A DNA stretch of 51,594 nucleotides, taken from Collinsella sp. GTDB lineage: Bacteria > Actinomycetota > Coriobacteriia > Coriobacteriales > Coriobacteriaceae. The stretch covers positions 1 through 51,594 of the forward strand of contig DYAA01000133.1 of the NCBI GenBank assembly GCA_019419405.1. Direction: 5' to 3'. This document shows positions 23,203-31,364 of the stretch, piece after piece. Below the pieces are notes generated by a model. The model did not search any database, was not told where the DNA came from, and saw nothing but the letters and a program-made list of their open reading frames with translations. The position numbers were made by a program, and so were the translations under genes. Position 1 is the first letter of the stretch. Every line of letters begins with the position of its first letter.

Positions 23203-23898
23203 ATGAACGAGCGCATACTGGTAGTTGATGACGAGAAGGCCATCGCCGACCTGGTTGGTATCTACCTTACAAAAGAGGGCTTTGACGTCCAGATCGCCTA
23301 CAGCGGGGCCGATGCGGCCAAGGCGATTCTGGAGCAGGAGTTTGATCTGGCGCTGCTGGATGTCATGCTGCCTGATATCGACGGCTTTGAGCTGTTGCGT
23401 ACGATCCGTTCCAGCCATACCTATCCCGTAATTATGTTGACGGCACGCGATGCCCAGCAGGATAAGATCGAAGGCCTTTCGCTTGGCGCGGACGATTACG
23501 TGGTCAAGCCGTTCCGCCCGCTGGAGCTCATCGCGCGCGTTCATGCTCAGTTGCGTCGCTACACCAGCTACGGTAGCCGCGCGCAGGCGACCGAGTTGCC
23601 GACCCTCCAGCTCGACGGCCTCGAGATCAACCGTGACGCTCGCTCCGTGACGGTGGACGGTGCGCCGGTGCGCCTCACGCCCATCGAGTATTCCATCTTG
23701 CTGTATCTGGCCGAGCATCGCGGCAGCGTAGTGCCCGTGGAGGACCTGTTCCGCGCGGTGTGGAACGAGGACTTTATGCCCGGCTCCAACAATACGGTTA
23801 TGGTGCACATTCGCCATCTGCGCGAAAAGATCGGCGACGATGCCCAGAAGCCGCGCTTTATCAAAAACGTCTGGGGCGTCGGCTACATAATCGAATAA
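23203..23898 (+). CDS. OmpR/PhoB-family response regulator (VanR-like)
   Basis: The receiver domain has the phospho-acceptor Asp53 in LALLDVMLPD, acidic residues at DDE, the Thr of MLTARD and the Lys of VVKPF. A winged-helix DNA-binding domain follows, with SILLYLAEHRGSVV and NTVMVHIRHLREKIG. It is paired with the next gene, a histidine kinase whose closest-looking relatives are VanS proteins. Both are next to, but divergent from, a D,D-carboxypeptidase gene. This fits sensing of cell-wall stress and control of peptidoglycan trimming, which is inference from position. ATG is preceded by GAGAGGAGC. Confidence 0.93.
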   Translation: MNERILVVDDEKAIADLVGIYLTKEGFDVQIAYSGADAAKAILEQEFDLALLDVMLPDIDGFELLRTIRSSHTYPVIMLTARDAQQDKIEGLSLGADDYVVKPFRPLELIARVHAQLRRYTSYGSRAQATELPTLQLDGLEINRDARSVTVDGAPVRLTPIEYSILLYLAEHRGSVVPVEDLFRAVWNEDFMPGSNNTVMVHIRHLREKIGDDAQKPRFIKNVWGVGYIIE

Positions 23899-23923
23899 CG
23901 CCTTTGATGGTGGGGGAGTAGAT

Positions 23924-25162
23924 ATGACAAAAGACGATAGGCGGGCATTCGAGGTACCCGATCGACTCTTTGAATACGTAAGGGCGGTCGTTGACAACCG
24001 TGCGTTAGCGACGGTGCTGCTCTTTTTGCTGAGTCTGCTGCTCATCGGCATTGACAATATCGTTGGCATCTTGGCAGTTCTATTCATTGGCTTTTTGCTG
24101 ATTGATCGATTCGAAATCGTTCGCCGCTGTGTGGTGATCGGCGGCGCCGCGTGGACAATTACGTTGGCGATCGGGTCCATGGCGCTTGGCGGTATTGGCG
24201 AGCCCGTATTCTTTGACGCCGGCTTTGTGTTCAACATGCTTGGATTTGTGCTGGCGCTTGCCGTGTGCGTCCTGTTCTTCTGCGGACGCGCCCTGTACTA
24301 CCAGGGTTACGAGCAGGGCGAGCTGCACGCCGACCGCGTGATTGCCGCCCGCATTCAGGACCGTCTGATCGATAACCCCGACACATGGGACAACATTGAC
24401 GGCGACTTCCTCGAGGTCGAGGGCGCGCTCAACCGGGCGCGCGATTGCGAGCGTAGGGTTCAACAAGCCCTGCGTGACGAATCCCACCGCAAAGATGACC
24501 TGGTGACGTACCTGGCGCACGACCTGCGCACGCCGCTCGCCAGCGTGGTGGGCTACCTTTCGCTCTTGCAGGAGGCCCCCGATTTGCCGCTTGAGCAGCG
24601 CACACGTTTTACGGGCGTGGCACTCGACAAGGCCCACCGGCTCGATGCGCTCATCGAGGAGTTCTTCGACATCACGCGCTTTGATTTCCACGATATCGTG
24701 CTCACCCGCAGCTACGTCGATTTGGGGCTCTTACTGGCACAGGTGGCCGACGAGTTCTATCCCATTCTCAACGAACAGCATAAAGAAGCCCAGGTTGATA
24801 TCTGCGAGGATCTGACGGTGCTCGTGGACGGCGACAAGATGGCTCGCGTATTCAACAACATCATGAAAAACGCCGTTGCCTATAGCTATGAAGGCTCGAT
24901 GATCACGATTGAGGCCAGACGTTTGGGTAACGGCGGCGTGCGCGTACGATTTATAAACCAGGGCGATCCGATCCCTGAGCCAAAGCTCAAGGTGATCTTT
25001 GAGAAGTTCTATCGCCTGGATGCGGCGCGTGCGACCAATCGCGGTGGTGCCGGTTTGGGCCTTGCTATTGCCAAGGAGATCATCGCGGCACACGGCGGTA
25101 CCGTTGCATGTGAATCGACGCCCGAACACACGATATTCACCATCGAGCTGCCCGCCGCATAG
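23924..25162 (+). CDS. Membrane sensor histidine kinase (VanS-like)
   Basis: The N-terminal 125 residues contain several hydrophobic segments (for example ALATVLLFLLSLLLIGI; LGFVLALAVCVLFF) and form the membrane part. The phospho-acceptor His199 is in LAHDLRTPLASVVG. N (NNIMKNAVAYSY), F and G (GGAGLGLAIAKEII) boxes of the kinase domain follow. The wide spacing and LAHDLRTPL motif resemble VanS. It follows the regulator gene by 25 bases, so the two form an operon. No large extracellular sensor domain is present, so any signal is probably sensed in the membrane or through partners. Confidence 0.92.
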   Translation: MTKDDRRAFEVPDRLFEYVRAVVDNRALATVLLFLLSLLLIGIDNIVGILAVLFIGFLLIDRFEIVRRCVVIGGAAWTITLAIGSMALGGIGEPVFFDAGFVFNMLGFVLALAVCVLFFCGRALYYQGYEQGELHADRVIAARIQDRLIDNPDTWDNIDGDFLEVEGALNRARDCERRVQQALRDESHRKDDLVTYLAHDLRTPLASVVGYLSLLQEAPDLPLEQRTRFTGVALDKAHRLDALIEEFFDITRFDFHDIVLTRSYVDLGLLLAQVADEFYPILNEQHKEAQVDICEDLTVLVDGDKMARVFNNIMKNAVAYSYEGSMITIEARRLGNGGVRVRFINQGDPIPEPKLKVIFEKFYRLDAARATNRGGAGLGLAIAKEIIAAHGGTVACESTPEHTIFTIELPAA

Positions 25163-25223
25163 CTAGCGTGCCCTTACAAACACTTGACAATGTGCTCACG
25201 TGCGTATGAGCCGCGATTCCTAC

Positions 25224-25251
25224 TATCGATACTGCTGAATTGATATCGATA
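25224..25251. promoter_or_regulatory. Pair of TATCGATA palindromes before pstB
   Basis: Two TATCGATA sites lie 12 bases apart (25224-25231 and 25244-25251) just upstream of the pstB ribosome-binding site. Spacing of 20 bases centre to centre suits a dimeric regulator. No known binding protein can be named. Confidence 0.4.
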
Positions 25252-25265
25252 TGGAGGTGTGCGGT

Positions 25266-26141
25266 ATGACGGCTGCTGCGGCTGTGGAGCCCACGGAGCT
25301 TGAAGAACTCATGGAAGCGCAGGCCGAGGCCGCGCATGAGCGCGAGGTTGGGGATGCGACTCGCCCCACGGCAGAGGATCTTGCCGCCTCGCCGACGCGC
25401 ATCGACGTCGAGGGCCTCGACCTGTTCTATGGCGACCACCATGCGCTCAAGGACGTGAATATCAAGATCCGCGACAAGCAGATCACCTCGTTCATCGGGC
25501 CTTCGGGCTGCGGAAAGTCCACGTTGCTGCGCTGCTTTAACCGCATGAACGACGGCATCAAGGATTGCCGCATCGAGGGCAAGATTGCGCTCGATGGTCA
25601 AGATATCCTGGGCGATTGCGACATCTGCCGTTTGCGCCAGCGCGTGGGCATGGTGTTCCAACGCCCCAACCCATTTCCCATGAGCATCTACGACAACGTC
25701 GCCTACGGTCCTCGCGGTATGGGTGTGCGCGACCGCGCCGTGCTCGATGAGCTGGTCGAGGACTCCCTGCGTCGCGCTGCCCTGTGGGACGAGGTCAAGG
25801 ACAAGCTCAAAGAGTCGGGCCTGGGTCTTTCGGGTGGACAGCAGCAGCGCCTGTGCATCGCCCGCGCACTTGCCGTGCAGCCCGACATTCTGCTGATGGA
25901 CGAGCCGACTTCGGCACTCGACCCTGTGTCGACGTTGGTGGTGGAGCAGCTGGCCTGCGAGCTCAAGGAGACCTGCACGCTGGTGGTCGTGACGCACAAC
26001 ATGCAGCAGGCCGCGCGTATTTCCGATTCGGTTGCGTTCTTTTTGCTGGGTGAGCTGGTGGAGCACGCGCCCACCGCGCAACTCTTTAAGAATCCGTCCG
26101 ATCCGCGCACCGCGGATTATTTGACGGGGCGTTTTGGCTGA
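25266..26141 (+). CDS. pstB: Phosphate ABC transporter ATP-binding protein
   Basis: PstB powers high-affinity phosphate import. The product has an acidic N-terminal extension of about 40 residues, then the nucleotide-binding domain. This has Walker A GPSGCGKST, Q-loop FQRPNPFPMSIYDNVAYGPR (a PstB signature), LSGGQQQR, Walker B LLMDEPTSALDP and the switch His in VVTHNM. I start at the ATG at 25266, which has GGAGGTG upstream. The frame also opens at 25251 but without a site. No pstS, pstC, pstA or phoU is in the window, so it is an orphan here, upstream of a PhoB/PhoR-like pair. Confidence 0.95.
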   Translation: MTAAAAVEPTELEELMEAQAEAAHEREVGDATRPTAEDLAASPTRIDVEGLDLFYGDHHALKDVNIKIRDKQITSFIGPSGCGKSTLLRCFNRMNDGIKDCRIEGKIALDGQDILGDCDICRLRQRVGMVFQRPNPFPMSIYDNVAYGPRGMGVRDRAVLDELVEDSLRRAALWDEVKDKLKESGLGLSGGQQQRLCIARALAVQPDILLMDEPTSALDPVSTLVVEQLACELKETCTLVVVTHNMQQAARISDSVAFFLLGELVEHAPTAQLFKNPSDPRTADYLTGRFG

Positions 26142-26205
26142 CGCTGTCTTTTACAGGTGCCTTTAGGGTTAAGATGCGGTCATATCGGCCGCAAAGGGGT
26201 TCAAC

Positions 26206-26934
26206 ATGATCTATTACGTCGAGGACGATGACAACATCAGGGATTTGACAGTCTACGCGCTGCGCAAGCAGGGAATCGAGGCCGAGGGCTTTTCGTGTGA
26301 TGGCGAGTTTAAAGCTGCCGTGGCGCGACGGGTGCCCGATGCTGTGCTGCTCGATATCATGCTGCCCGACACCGATGGCTTGGCGATTATGCGTCGCCTG
26401 CGTGCCGATCGCCTGACGGCGACGGTGCCCATCATGATGCTTACCGCCAAAGACACCGAACTCGACAAGGTGATGGCGCTCGATGGCGGTGCCGACGATT
26501 ACCTGACTAAGCCGTTTTCGCTCATGGAGCTTGCGAGCCGCTGCCGCGCACTGCTGCGTCGCGGCGGCATGGTCAAGCAGGCGAGCGATGTGCTCAGCGT
26601 GGGCGACATCGTGCTTTCGCCTAGCCATCGCGAGGTGACCGTTGCCGGCGAGCCGCTTAAGCTCACCCTGCGCGAGTTCGACCTGCTCGAGTACCTCATG
26701 CGCAAGCCCGGCGTGGTCTTTACCCGCGAGTCGTTGCTGCAGAGCGTGTGGGGCTGGGACTTCGACGGCGGTTCGCGCACCGTTGACGTGCACGTGCAGA
26801 CGCTTCGCCAAAAACTGGGCGAGCATGCCAGCGCCATCGAGACCGTGCGCGGCGTGGGTTATCGCCTGGCCGAGCCTTCTGCCGGTGATGGTGCCGAAGG
26901 CGACGACACCGCGGCCACCGCATCGGAGGAGTAA
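26206..26934 (+). CDS. PhoB-like response regulator
   Basis: The receiver domain contains EDDDNIRDL, phospho-acceptor Asp50 (LLDIMLPD), Thr in MLTAKD and Lys in LTKPF. The C-terminal winged helix has LREFDLLEYLMRKPGVVF and RTVDVHVQTLRQKLGE. It lies 64 bases after pstB and ends three bases before a histidine-kinase gene, so pstB, this gene and the kinase probably form one phosphate-responsive unit. The 12 or so C-terminal residues are acidic and low-complexity. I call it PhoB-like by context and sequence pattern. Confidence 0.9.
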   Translation: MIYYVEDDDNIRDLTVYALRKQGIEAEGFSCDGEFKAAVARRVPDAVLLDIMLPDTDGLAIMRRLRADRLTATVPIMMLTAKDTELDKVMALDGGADDYLTKPFSLMELASRCRALLRRGGMVKQASDVLSVGDIVLSPSHREVTVAGEPLKLTLREFDLLEYLMRKPGVVFTRESLLQSVWGWDFDGGSRTVDVHVQTLRQKLGEHASAIETVRGVGYRLAEPSAGDGAEGDDTAATASEE

Positions 26935-26937
26935 CCC

Positions 26938-28362
26938 GTGGTCTTCGCCCCCCAGGGAAAACATACGCTGTCGCACCGCGTTTTTGTGACGATCTTTGTC
27001 TGCGCCATGGCGGTTATCGTGGCGTTTACGGTGCTGGGTGCGTTCTTTGTGCAAAACACTTTGGCGGATGCCACGAGTGCCAATCTGGCGCAGGAAACCG
27101 AGCTCATTGCTGCCGCCCTCGACGAGCAGCAGGAGCCCATTCCGTTCTTGCGAAGCCTCGATCGCGAGGATCTTCGTATCACGCTGATCAATAAGGACGG
27201 ATCTGTTGCCTACGACAACGAGGCGTCGCCTTCCACACTGCCCAACCATGGCGATCGCCCCGAGGTCATCGAGGCCTTTGAGAGTGGTTCGGGTTCCGCG
27301 GAGCGCGCAAGCTCTACACTCGACGAGATTATGCTGTATCGCGCCGTCACCCTTGATAACGGCCAGGTCGTTCGCTTGGCGCAGGCCCAGCCTGGCGTTG
27401 CGGCGATTTTGCTGTCGATGCTGGCGCCGATGCTGCTTATCGCAGCAGCGGGTGCAGTACTCTCGTTTTTTATGGCGCGCCGTGAGTCCCGTGCCATCAT
27501 CGCGCCGTTGCAAGAGGTGGATTTGGATCACCCACGCCGTAGCTATGAGCACGCCTATGCCGAGATGGTCCCCATGCTTGAGCGCATCGAGTCGCAGCGC
27601 CAGGAACTCAAGCGCCAAATGGCGGTGCTAGCGGACAACGACCGTATGCGCCGCGAGTTCACGGCGAATATCACCCATGAGCTCAAGACGCCGCTTACGG
27701 CGATTTCGGGCTATGCCGAGCTCATCGCAAATGGCATGGTCGAGGGCGAGGACGACCTGCGCAACTTTGGCGGTCGCATCTATCGTGAGGCGGGCCGCTT
27801 GGCAGCGCTTGTCAACGACATCCTTACGCTGTCTAACTTGGACGAGGCCGAACGTGCAACTGAAGGCGAGGCAGTGCCCATTGGGTCCACGGAGCCTATT
27901 GAGCTCTCGCGTGCGATCTACGCGGTTGAGCAGCGTCTTGAACAGGTCGCCCGTCAGGTGAATGTGACGATAAGTCATGAGACCAAGCCTGTGGTCATCG
28001 AAGGCGTGTCGCGCTTGGTCGACGAGCTCATCTATAATCTGGCAAGCAACGCCATCCGCTACAATCGGCCCGGCGGTACGGTTACGCTGCAGTGCGGCAC
28101 CAACGACAAAGGCCATCCGTTCCTCGCTGTCGCCGACACGGGAATCGGTATCGCGCCTGAAGAACAGGGCAAGGTATTTGAGCGGTTCTATCGCGTGGAC
28201 AAGAGTAGGTCCAAGGCACGCGGCGGAACCGGCCTGGGGCTTGCCATTGTCAAGCATGCGGCCCTGTATCATCACGCCACGCTCGATCTATCGAGCGAGT
28301 TGGGCGTGGGAACCACCATTACGGTGGCGTTTCCCATACAGCAGGACGAGCCATTCGCATAG
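26938..28362 (+). CDS. PhoR-like sensor histidine kinase
   Basis: Two membrane segments (about 15-40 and 156-178) enclose a small extracytoplasmic domain with DLRITLINKDGSVAYDNE, the PAS-like pattern of PhoR/PnpS sensors. The phospho-acceptor His247 is in NITHELKTPLTAISG; ATP-binding boxes are IYNLASNAIRY, DTGIGI and GGTGLGLAIVKH. The GTG start is 3 bases after the upstream stop with GGAGGA upstream. The length of 474 residues is standard. It would phosphorylate the PhoB-like regulator in response to phosphate limitation, with PstB possibly relaying uptake status. Confidence 0.92.
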   Translation: MVFAPQGKHTLSHRVFVTIFVCAMAVIVAFTVLGAFFVQNTLADATSANLAQETELIAAALDEQQEPIPFLRSLDREDLRITLINKDGSVAYDNEASPSTLPNHGDRPEVIEAFESGSGSAERASSTLDEIMLYRAVTLDNGQVVRLAQAQPGVAAILLSMLAPMLLIAAAGAVLSFFMARRESRAIIAPLQEVDLDHPRRSYEHAYAEMVPMLERIESQRQELKRQMAVLADNDRMRREFTANITHELKTPLTAISGYAELIANGMVEGEDDLRNFGGRIYREAGRLAALVNDILTLSNLDEAERATEGEAVPIGSTEPIELSRAIYAVEQRLEQVARQVNVTISHETKPVVIEGVSRLVDELIYNLASNAIRYNRPGGTVTLQCGTNDKGHPFLAVADTGIGIAPEEQGKVFERFYRVDKSRSKARGGTGLGLAIVKHAALYHHATLDLSSELGVGTTITVAFPIQQDEPFA

Positions 28363-28387
28363 CGATACAACATAGATAATGATGTAG

Positions 28388-28416
28388 ACGCCGCATTTGA
28401 CTTTCGGGTGCGGCGT
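28388..28416 (+). terminator. Hairpin after the PhoR-like gene
   Basis: ACGCCGCA and TGCGGCGT pair perfectly across a 13-base loop, followed by TGTTGTG. The T-tract is weak, so termination is probable but not certain. Confidence 0.6.
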
Positions 28417-28481
28417 TGTTGTGCAATTTTACGATTGCTTCCGACATTTTTACAGGAGAGCCTGTTTCTTATGTATAGAGT

Positions 28482-28510
28482 TTGGTCTCGGTAAAAAGAT
28501 GCGATAACAT
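28482..28510 (+). promoter_or_regulatory. Promoter of the cps genes
   Basis: TTGGTC and TAACAT have 17-base spacing, 48 bases upstream of the Wzz/CpsC start. Confidence 0.5.
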
Positions 28511-28557
28511 ACGGACAGTTTTGTCAATCCGAACTGGGGAAATGAAAGGCAAGCTGC

Positions 28558-29214
28558 ATGACCCTTCTCGAACTGTTCCAGCTGCTGAAGAAGCACCTCA
28601 AGCTGGTCATCACCCTTCCGGTGGTCTGCGCGATCGCCATGGGCATCGTGTCCTTCGTTGCGATGGACAACACCTATACCGCGACGACGAGCATGTACAT
28701 TCTCGCCAAGACCGACGATAGCGGTCAGATGAGCTACAACGATCTCTCGGCGAGCCAGATGCTTTCCAACGATATCGCCACGCTGCTGGATAGCGATAGC
28801 GTTAAGAGCGGCGCCGCCAAAGAACTGGGCCTCACCGATTTGGATGACTACAAGGTGTCTGTTTCCTCCGAGACCACCACGCGTGTCATTACGCTTTCGG
28901 TTACCGGCACCGATGCCAAGGAGACGGCTGAGGTCGCAAAGGCCATTGCCAGCTCGGTGAGTACGGTCGCTCAGAACGTCGGCGCTGCCCAGAGCATCAA
29001 CGTTATCGACGAGGCTAAGACCCCCGAAGCCCCCAGCGGCCCCAAGCGCACGCTGTATATTGCCGTCGCGTTCCTCGCCGGTATCTTTATCGCAGTTGCC
29101 TATGTCGTTTTGGCAGACATGCTCAATACCCGCATCCGCGGTGCCGAAGAGGCAGAAGAGCTCCTGGGTATTCCCGTTGTTGGCCGAATTCCGGCTATGA
29201 AAGGTGGTAAATAG
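28558..29214 (+). CDS. Wzz/CpsC-type polysaccharide chain-length regulator
   Basis: This protein has the Wzz topology. A short cytoplasmic N-terminus (LLELFQLLKKHLK) is followed by a membrane helix (LVITLPVVCAIAMGIVSFVA), an extracellular domain of about 130 residues and a second membrane helix (LYIAVAFLAGIFIAVAYVVL). A short tail follows with EEAEELLGIPVVGRIP, the motif that activates the partner kinase. The PEAPSGPKR stretch before the second helix is a family mark. At 218 residues it is a CpsC-like form lacking a fused kinase. The kinase gene follows 2 bases downstream. It is likely to set polymer length and to switch on CpsD. Confidence 0.92.
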   Translation: MTLLELFQLLKKHLKLVITLPVVCAIAMGIVSFVAMDNTYTATTSMYILAKTDDSGQMSYNDLSASQMLSNDIATLLDSDSVKSGAAKELGLTDLDDYKVSVSSETTTRVITLSVTGTDAKETAEVAKAIASSVSTVAQNVGAAQSINVIDEAKTPEAPSGPKRTLYIAVAFLAGIFIAVAYVVLADMLNTRIRGAEEAEELLGIPVVGRIPAMKGGK

Positions 29215-29216
29215 GC

Positions 29217-29954
29217 ATGGCTAAGGCAAAGAACACCGATAAGCTCGTTGTGCAGAATGCCGCCAAGACCCTTCTGGCCAACATCCGCTTTGCGAGCGTG
29301 GACGACCCCATTCGCACCATCACCGTTACCTCCTCGATTCCCAACGAGGGCAAGTCTACGGTTTCCATTAATCTTGCTCAGGCAATCGCCACGAGCGGCA
29401 AGAGTGTCCTGCTGGTCGAGGCTGATATGCGTCGCAGGTCCCTTGCCGATATGCTCGGCGTCCGCTCCCGCGGCGGACTCTATGCAGTCCTGTCCGAGCA
29501 GGTTTCTATCGACCAGGCGATTGTCGAGACAGGTCAGAAGAATTTCTACTTCCTCGATGCCGAGCCGCATATTCCCAATCCTGCCGACATCATCGTCTCC
29601 CATCGCTTTGCCAAGCTGGTCAAGGCACTGTCTGCTAAGTTCCAGTACGTCATCTTCGATGCTCCTCCGGTCGGCACCTTCATCGATGCTGCCGAGATTG
29701 CCAGCCTGACCGACGGCGCGCTGTTCGTGGTGCGCGAGGACTTTACCAAGCGCGAAGAGGCGCTCAACGCTATCGCCCAGCTTAAGAAGTCCGAGAAGGT
29801 CAAGCTCATCGGTACCGTCATGAATTACTGTGAGACCGAGACCAGCGAGTACTACTATTCTTACTACACCAAGGACGGTAAGAAGGTTAAGAAGGGCTCC
29901 GACGATCAGGGCACTTCCAAAAAGGGCATCTTCACCAACCGAGCAAACGTTTAG
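29217..29954 (+). CDS. Bacterial tyrosine kinase (CpsD/CapB-like)
   Basis: BY-kinases of this kind phosphorylate a C-terminal tyrosine cluster and control capsule or exopolysaccharide assembly. The Walker A region is SIPNEGKSTVSINLA, the Walker A' segment is VLLVEADMRR, and Walker B is YVIFDAPPVG. The C-terminus has SEYYYSYYTKDGKK, the autophosphorylation cluster. At 245 residues it is complete. It needs the CpsC tail as activator, which is encoded just upstream. A PHP phosphatase gene follows, completing the classic triad. Confidence 0.94.
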   Translation: MAKAKNTDKLVVQNAAKTLLANIRFASVDDPIRTITVTSSIPNEGKSTVSINLAQAIATSGKSVLLVEADMRRRSLADMLGVRSRGGLYAVLSEQVSIDQAIVETGQKNFYFLDAEPHIPNPADIIVSHRFAKLVKALSAKFQYVIFDAPPVGTFIDAAEIASLTDGALFVVREDFTKREEALNAIAQLKKSEKVKLIGTVMNYCETETSEYYYSYYTKDGKKVKKGSDDQGTSKKGIFTNRANV

Positions 29955-29971
29955 TTGATTAAGGCTGACCT

Positions 29972-30622
29972 ATGCGTGACATTCATTGCCATATCTTGCC
30001 GGGTGTAGACGACGGCGCCGCCGATCTCGAAGAGAGCTTGGCGATGCTCGAGGCTGCCAAGCGGGCCGGTGTAACCAGAATCGTTTGCACTCCTCACTGC
30101 CGTGATCCCTATTTTGATTACGACAAGATGTGGGATGCCTTTGAGCTGCTGCGCGATAACGCTGACGGTTTTCCGCTCCAGATGGGCTTCGAGGTCAACC
30201 ATCGAAAGCTCGTTGAGCTTGGTATCGATGCCGCGGATCACTTGCATTTCGATGGGACCAACGAGTTTCTGCTCGAGCTTTCGACGCATGCCGATGCGTA
30301 TGCGTTTAGAGAGTACGAGAACACGATTTACGATTTGCAGTGCCGTGGCTACCAGGTGATCATCGCTCATCCTGAGCGCTATCGTGCGGTTCAAAAGGAT
30401 GTAAGCGTGGCGGAGCGCCTGGTCGATATGGGCTGCAAGCTGCAGGCTTCGGCGGACTTTATTGCCGGCGGTCGCTTTGGTCGCGAGAAAAAGCCGGCAC
30501 AGCGCCTGTTCGATCAGAACCTGTACAGCTTCATCGCGAGCGATGCCCATAACGTGGGTCATTACGACTGCCTGGCGAAGGCTCGCGCGAAGTTTAGCGT
30601 GCGCGGAGCTCATTTTCGCTAA
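29972..30622 (+). CDS. PHP-type tyrosine phosphatase (CpsB/CapC-like)
   Basis: This metal-dependent phosphatase would remove phosphate from CpsD. The PHP motifs are visible: DIHCHILPGVDDG at the N-terminus, CTPHCRD, and ASDAHNVGHYDC near the C-terminus. The length of 216 residues is slightly shorter than streptococcal CpsB. The three genes CpsC, CpsD and CpsB lie within 2.1 kb, with CpsB last rather than first. No glycosyltransferase, flippase or polymerase gene follows, so the polymer genes must be elsewhere. Confidence 0.92.
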   Translation: MRDIHCHILPGVDDGAADLEESLAMLEAAKRAGVTRIVCTPHCRDPYFDYDKMWDAFELLRDNADGFPLQMGFEVNHRKLVELGIDAADHLHFDGTNEFLLELSTHADAYAFREYENTIYDLQCRGYQVIIAHPERYRAVQKDVSVAERLVDMGCKLQASADFIAGGRFGREKKPAQRLFDQNLYSFIASDAHNVGHYDCLAKARAKFSVRGAHFR

Positions 30623-30661
30623 AATCTGTCCCTAACGTTCGCATTGAATGAAAGGGCAGCC

Positions 30662-31162
30662 ATGGATATCCAACTTAAGACGGGATGCTTTGATGACGCG
30701 GCGTTGGTGCGCCGCGTCGTTTTTATGGACGAGCAGGGCTACGAGAACGAGTTTGACGCTATCGACGAGGATCCGAACTGCATTCATGTGACGCTCTATG
30801 TAGACGGCGAGCTTGCCGGTTGCTCGCGCGTGTTTCCCGAAGAGCTTGAGCGTGCGGCTGACGCGGAGGCTCCGGTGTCGCCGGCGTGCGACTTGGACGA
30901 AGGCGTCGCGGCGGGGGAGACCTACATTATGGGGCGCGTGGCTGTGCTGCCGAGCATGCGCCGTCGCGGTCTGGCGAGCAAGATTGTCGAGGCCAGTGAT
31001 ACGCGCGCGCGTGATGCCGGCGCCAAGCTCATTAAGCTGCATGCGCAGGAATACGTGCTGCCGCTCTATGCCAAGGCGGGCTACACGCAGATTGCCCCGG
31101 TGGACTACGAAGACGAGGGCCAGCCCCATGCTTGGATGGCCAAGCGCGTAGATGGCAGATAG
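30662..31162 (+). CDS. GNAT-family N-acetyltransferase
   Basis: The product has the acetyl-CoA binding motif of the GNAT fold, VAVLPSMRRRGLASKIV, after YIMGR. The C-terminal part ALKLIKLHAQ-type strand and VLPLYAKAGYTQI are also characteristic. The N-terminal half resembles ElaA-like proteins. The ATG at 30662 follows GAAAGGGC; a start 18 bases upstream lacks spacing. Substrate is unknown. It lies 39 bases after CpsB with no terminator between, so it may be transcribed with the cps genes. Confidence 0.85.
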   Translation: MDIQLKTGCFDDAALVRRVVFMDEQGYENEFDAIDEDPNCIHVTLYVDGELAGCSRVFPEELERAADAEAPVSPACDLDEGVAAGETYIMGRVAVLPSMRRRGLASKIVEASDTRARDAGAKLIKLHAQEYVLPLYAKAGYTQIAPVDYEDEGQPHAWMAKRVDGR

Positions 31163-31309
31163 GGACGTTCCTTTCCTGCCGGCAGTCGGGGACACTCCTT
31201 GGCAATTGGCGTATCAGAGCGTTTGGACATACAGTTTTTCGATTCCGTATGTATATATGCGCGCTAATGGGTTATAAAATCTAAGTCTGGACATAGCAGG
31301 TCTGCGATG

Positions 31310-31334
31310 CGGCTCGGGCAACCGGGCCGTTTTT
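31310..31334 (+). terminator. Terminator-like hairpin in front of htpG
   Basis: CGGCTCGG-GCAA-CCGGGCCG followed by TTTTT ends 30 bases before the htpG start. It may end the upstream transcript, or, if a promoter lies upstream (TATAAA at 31273), act as an attenuator of htpG. Confidence 0.6.
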
Positions 31335-31364
31335 GCGGACGGGGGTAGCGCGAAAGGACTGCAC

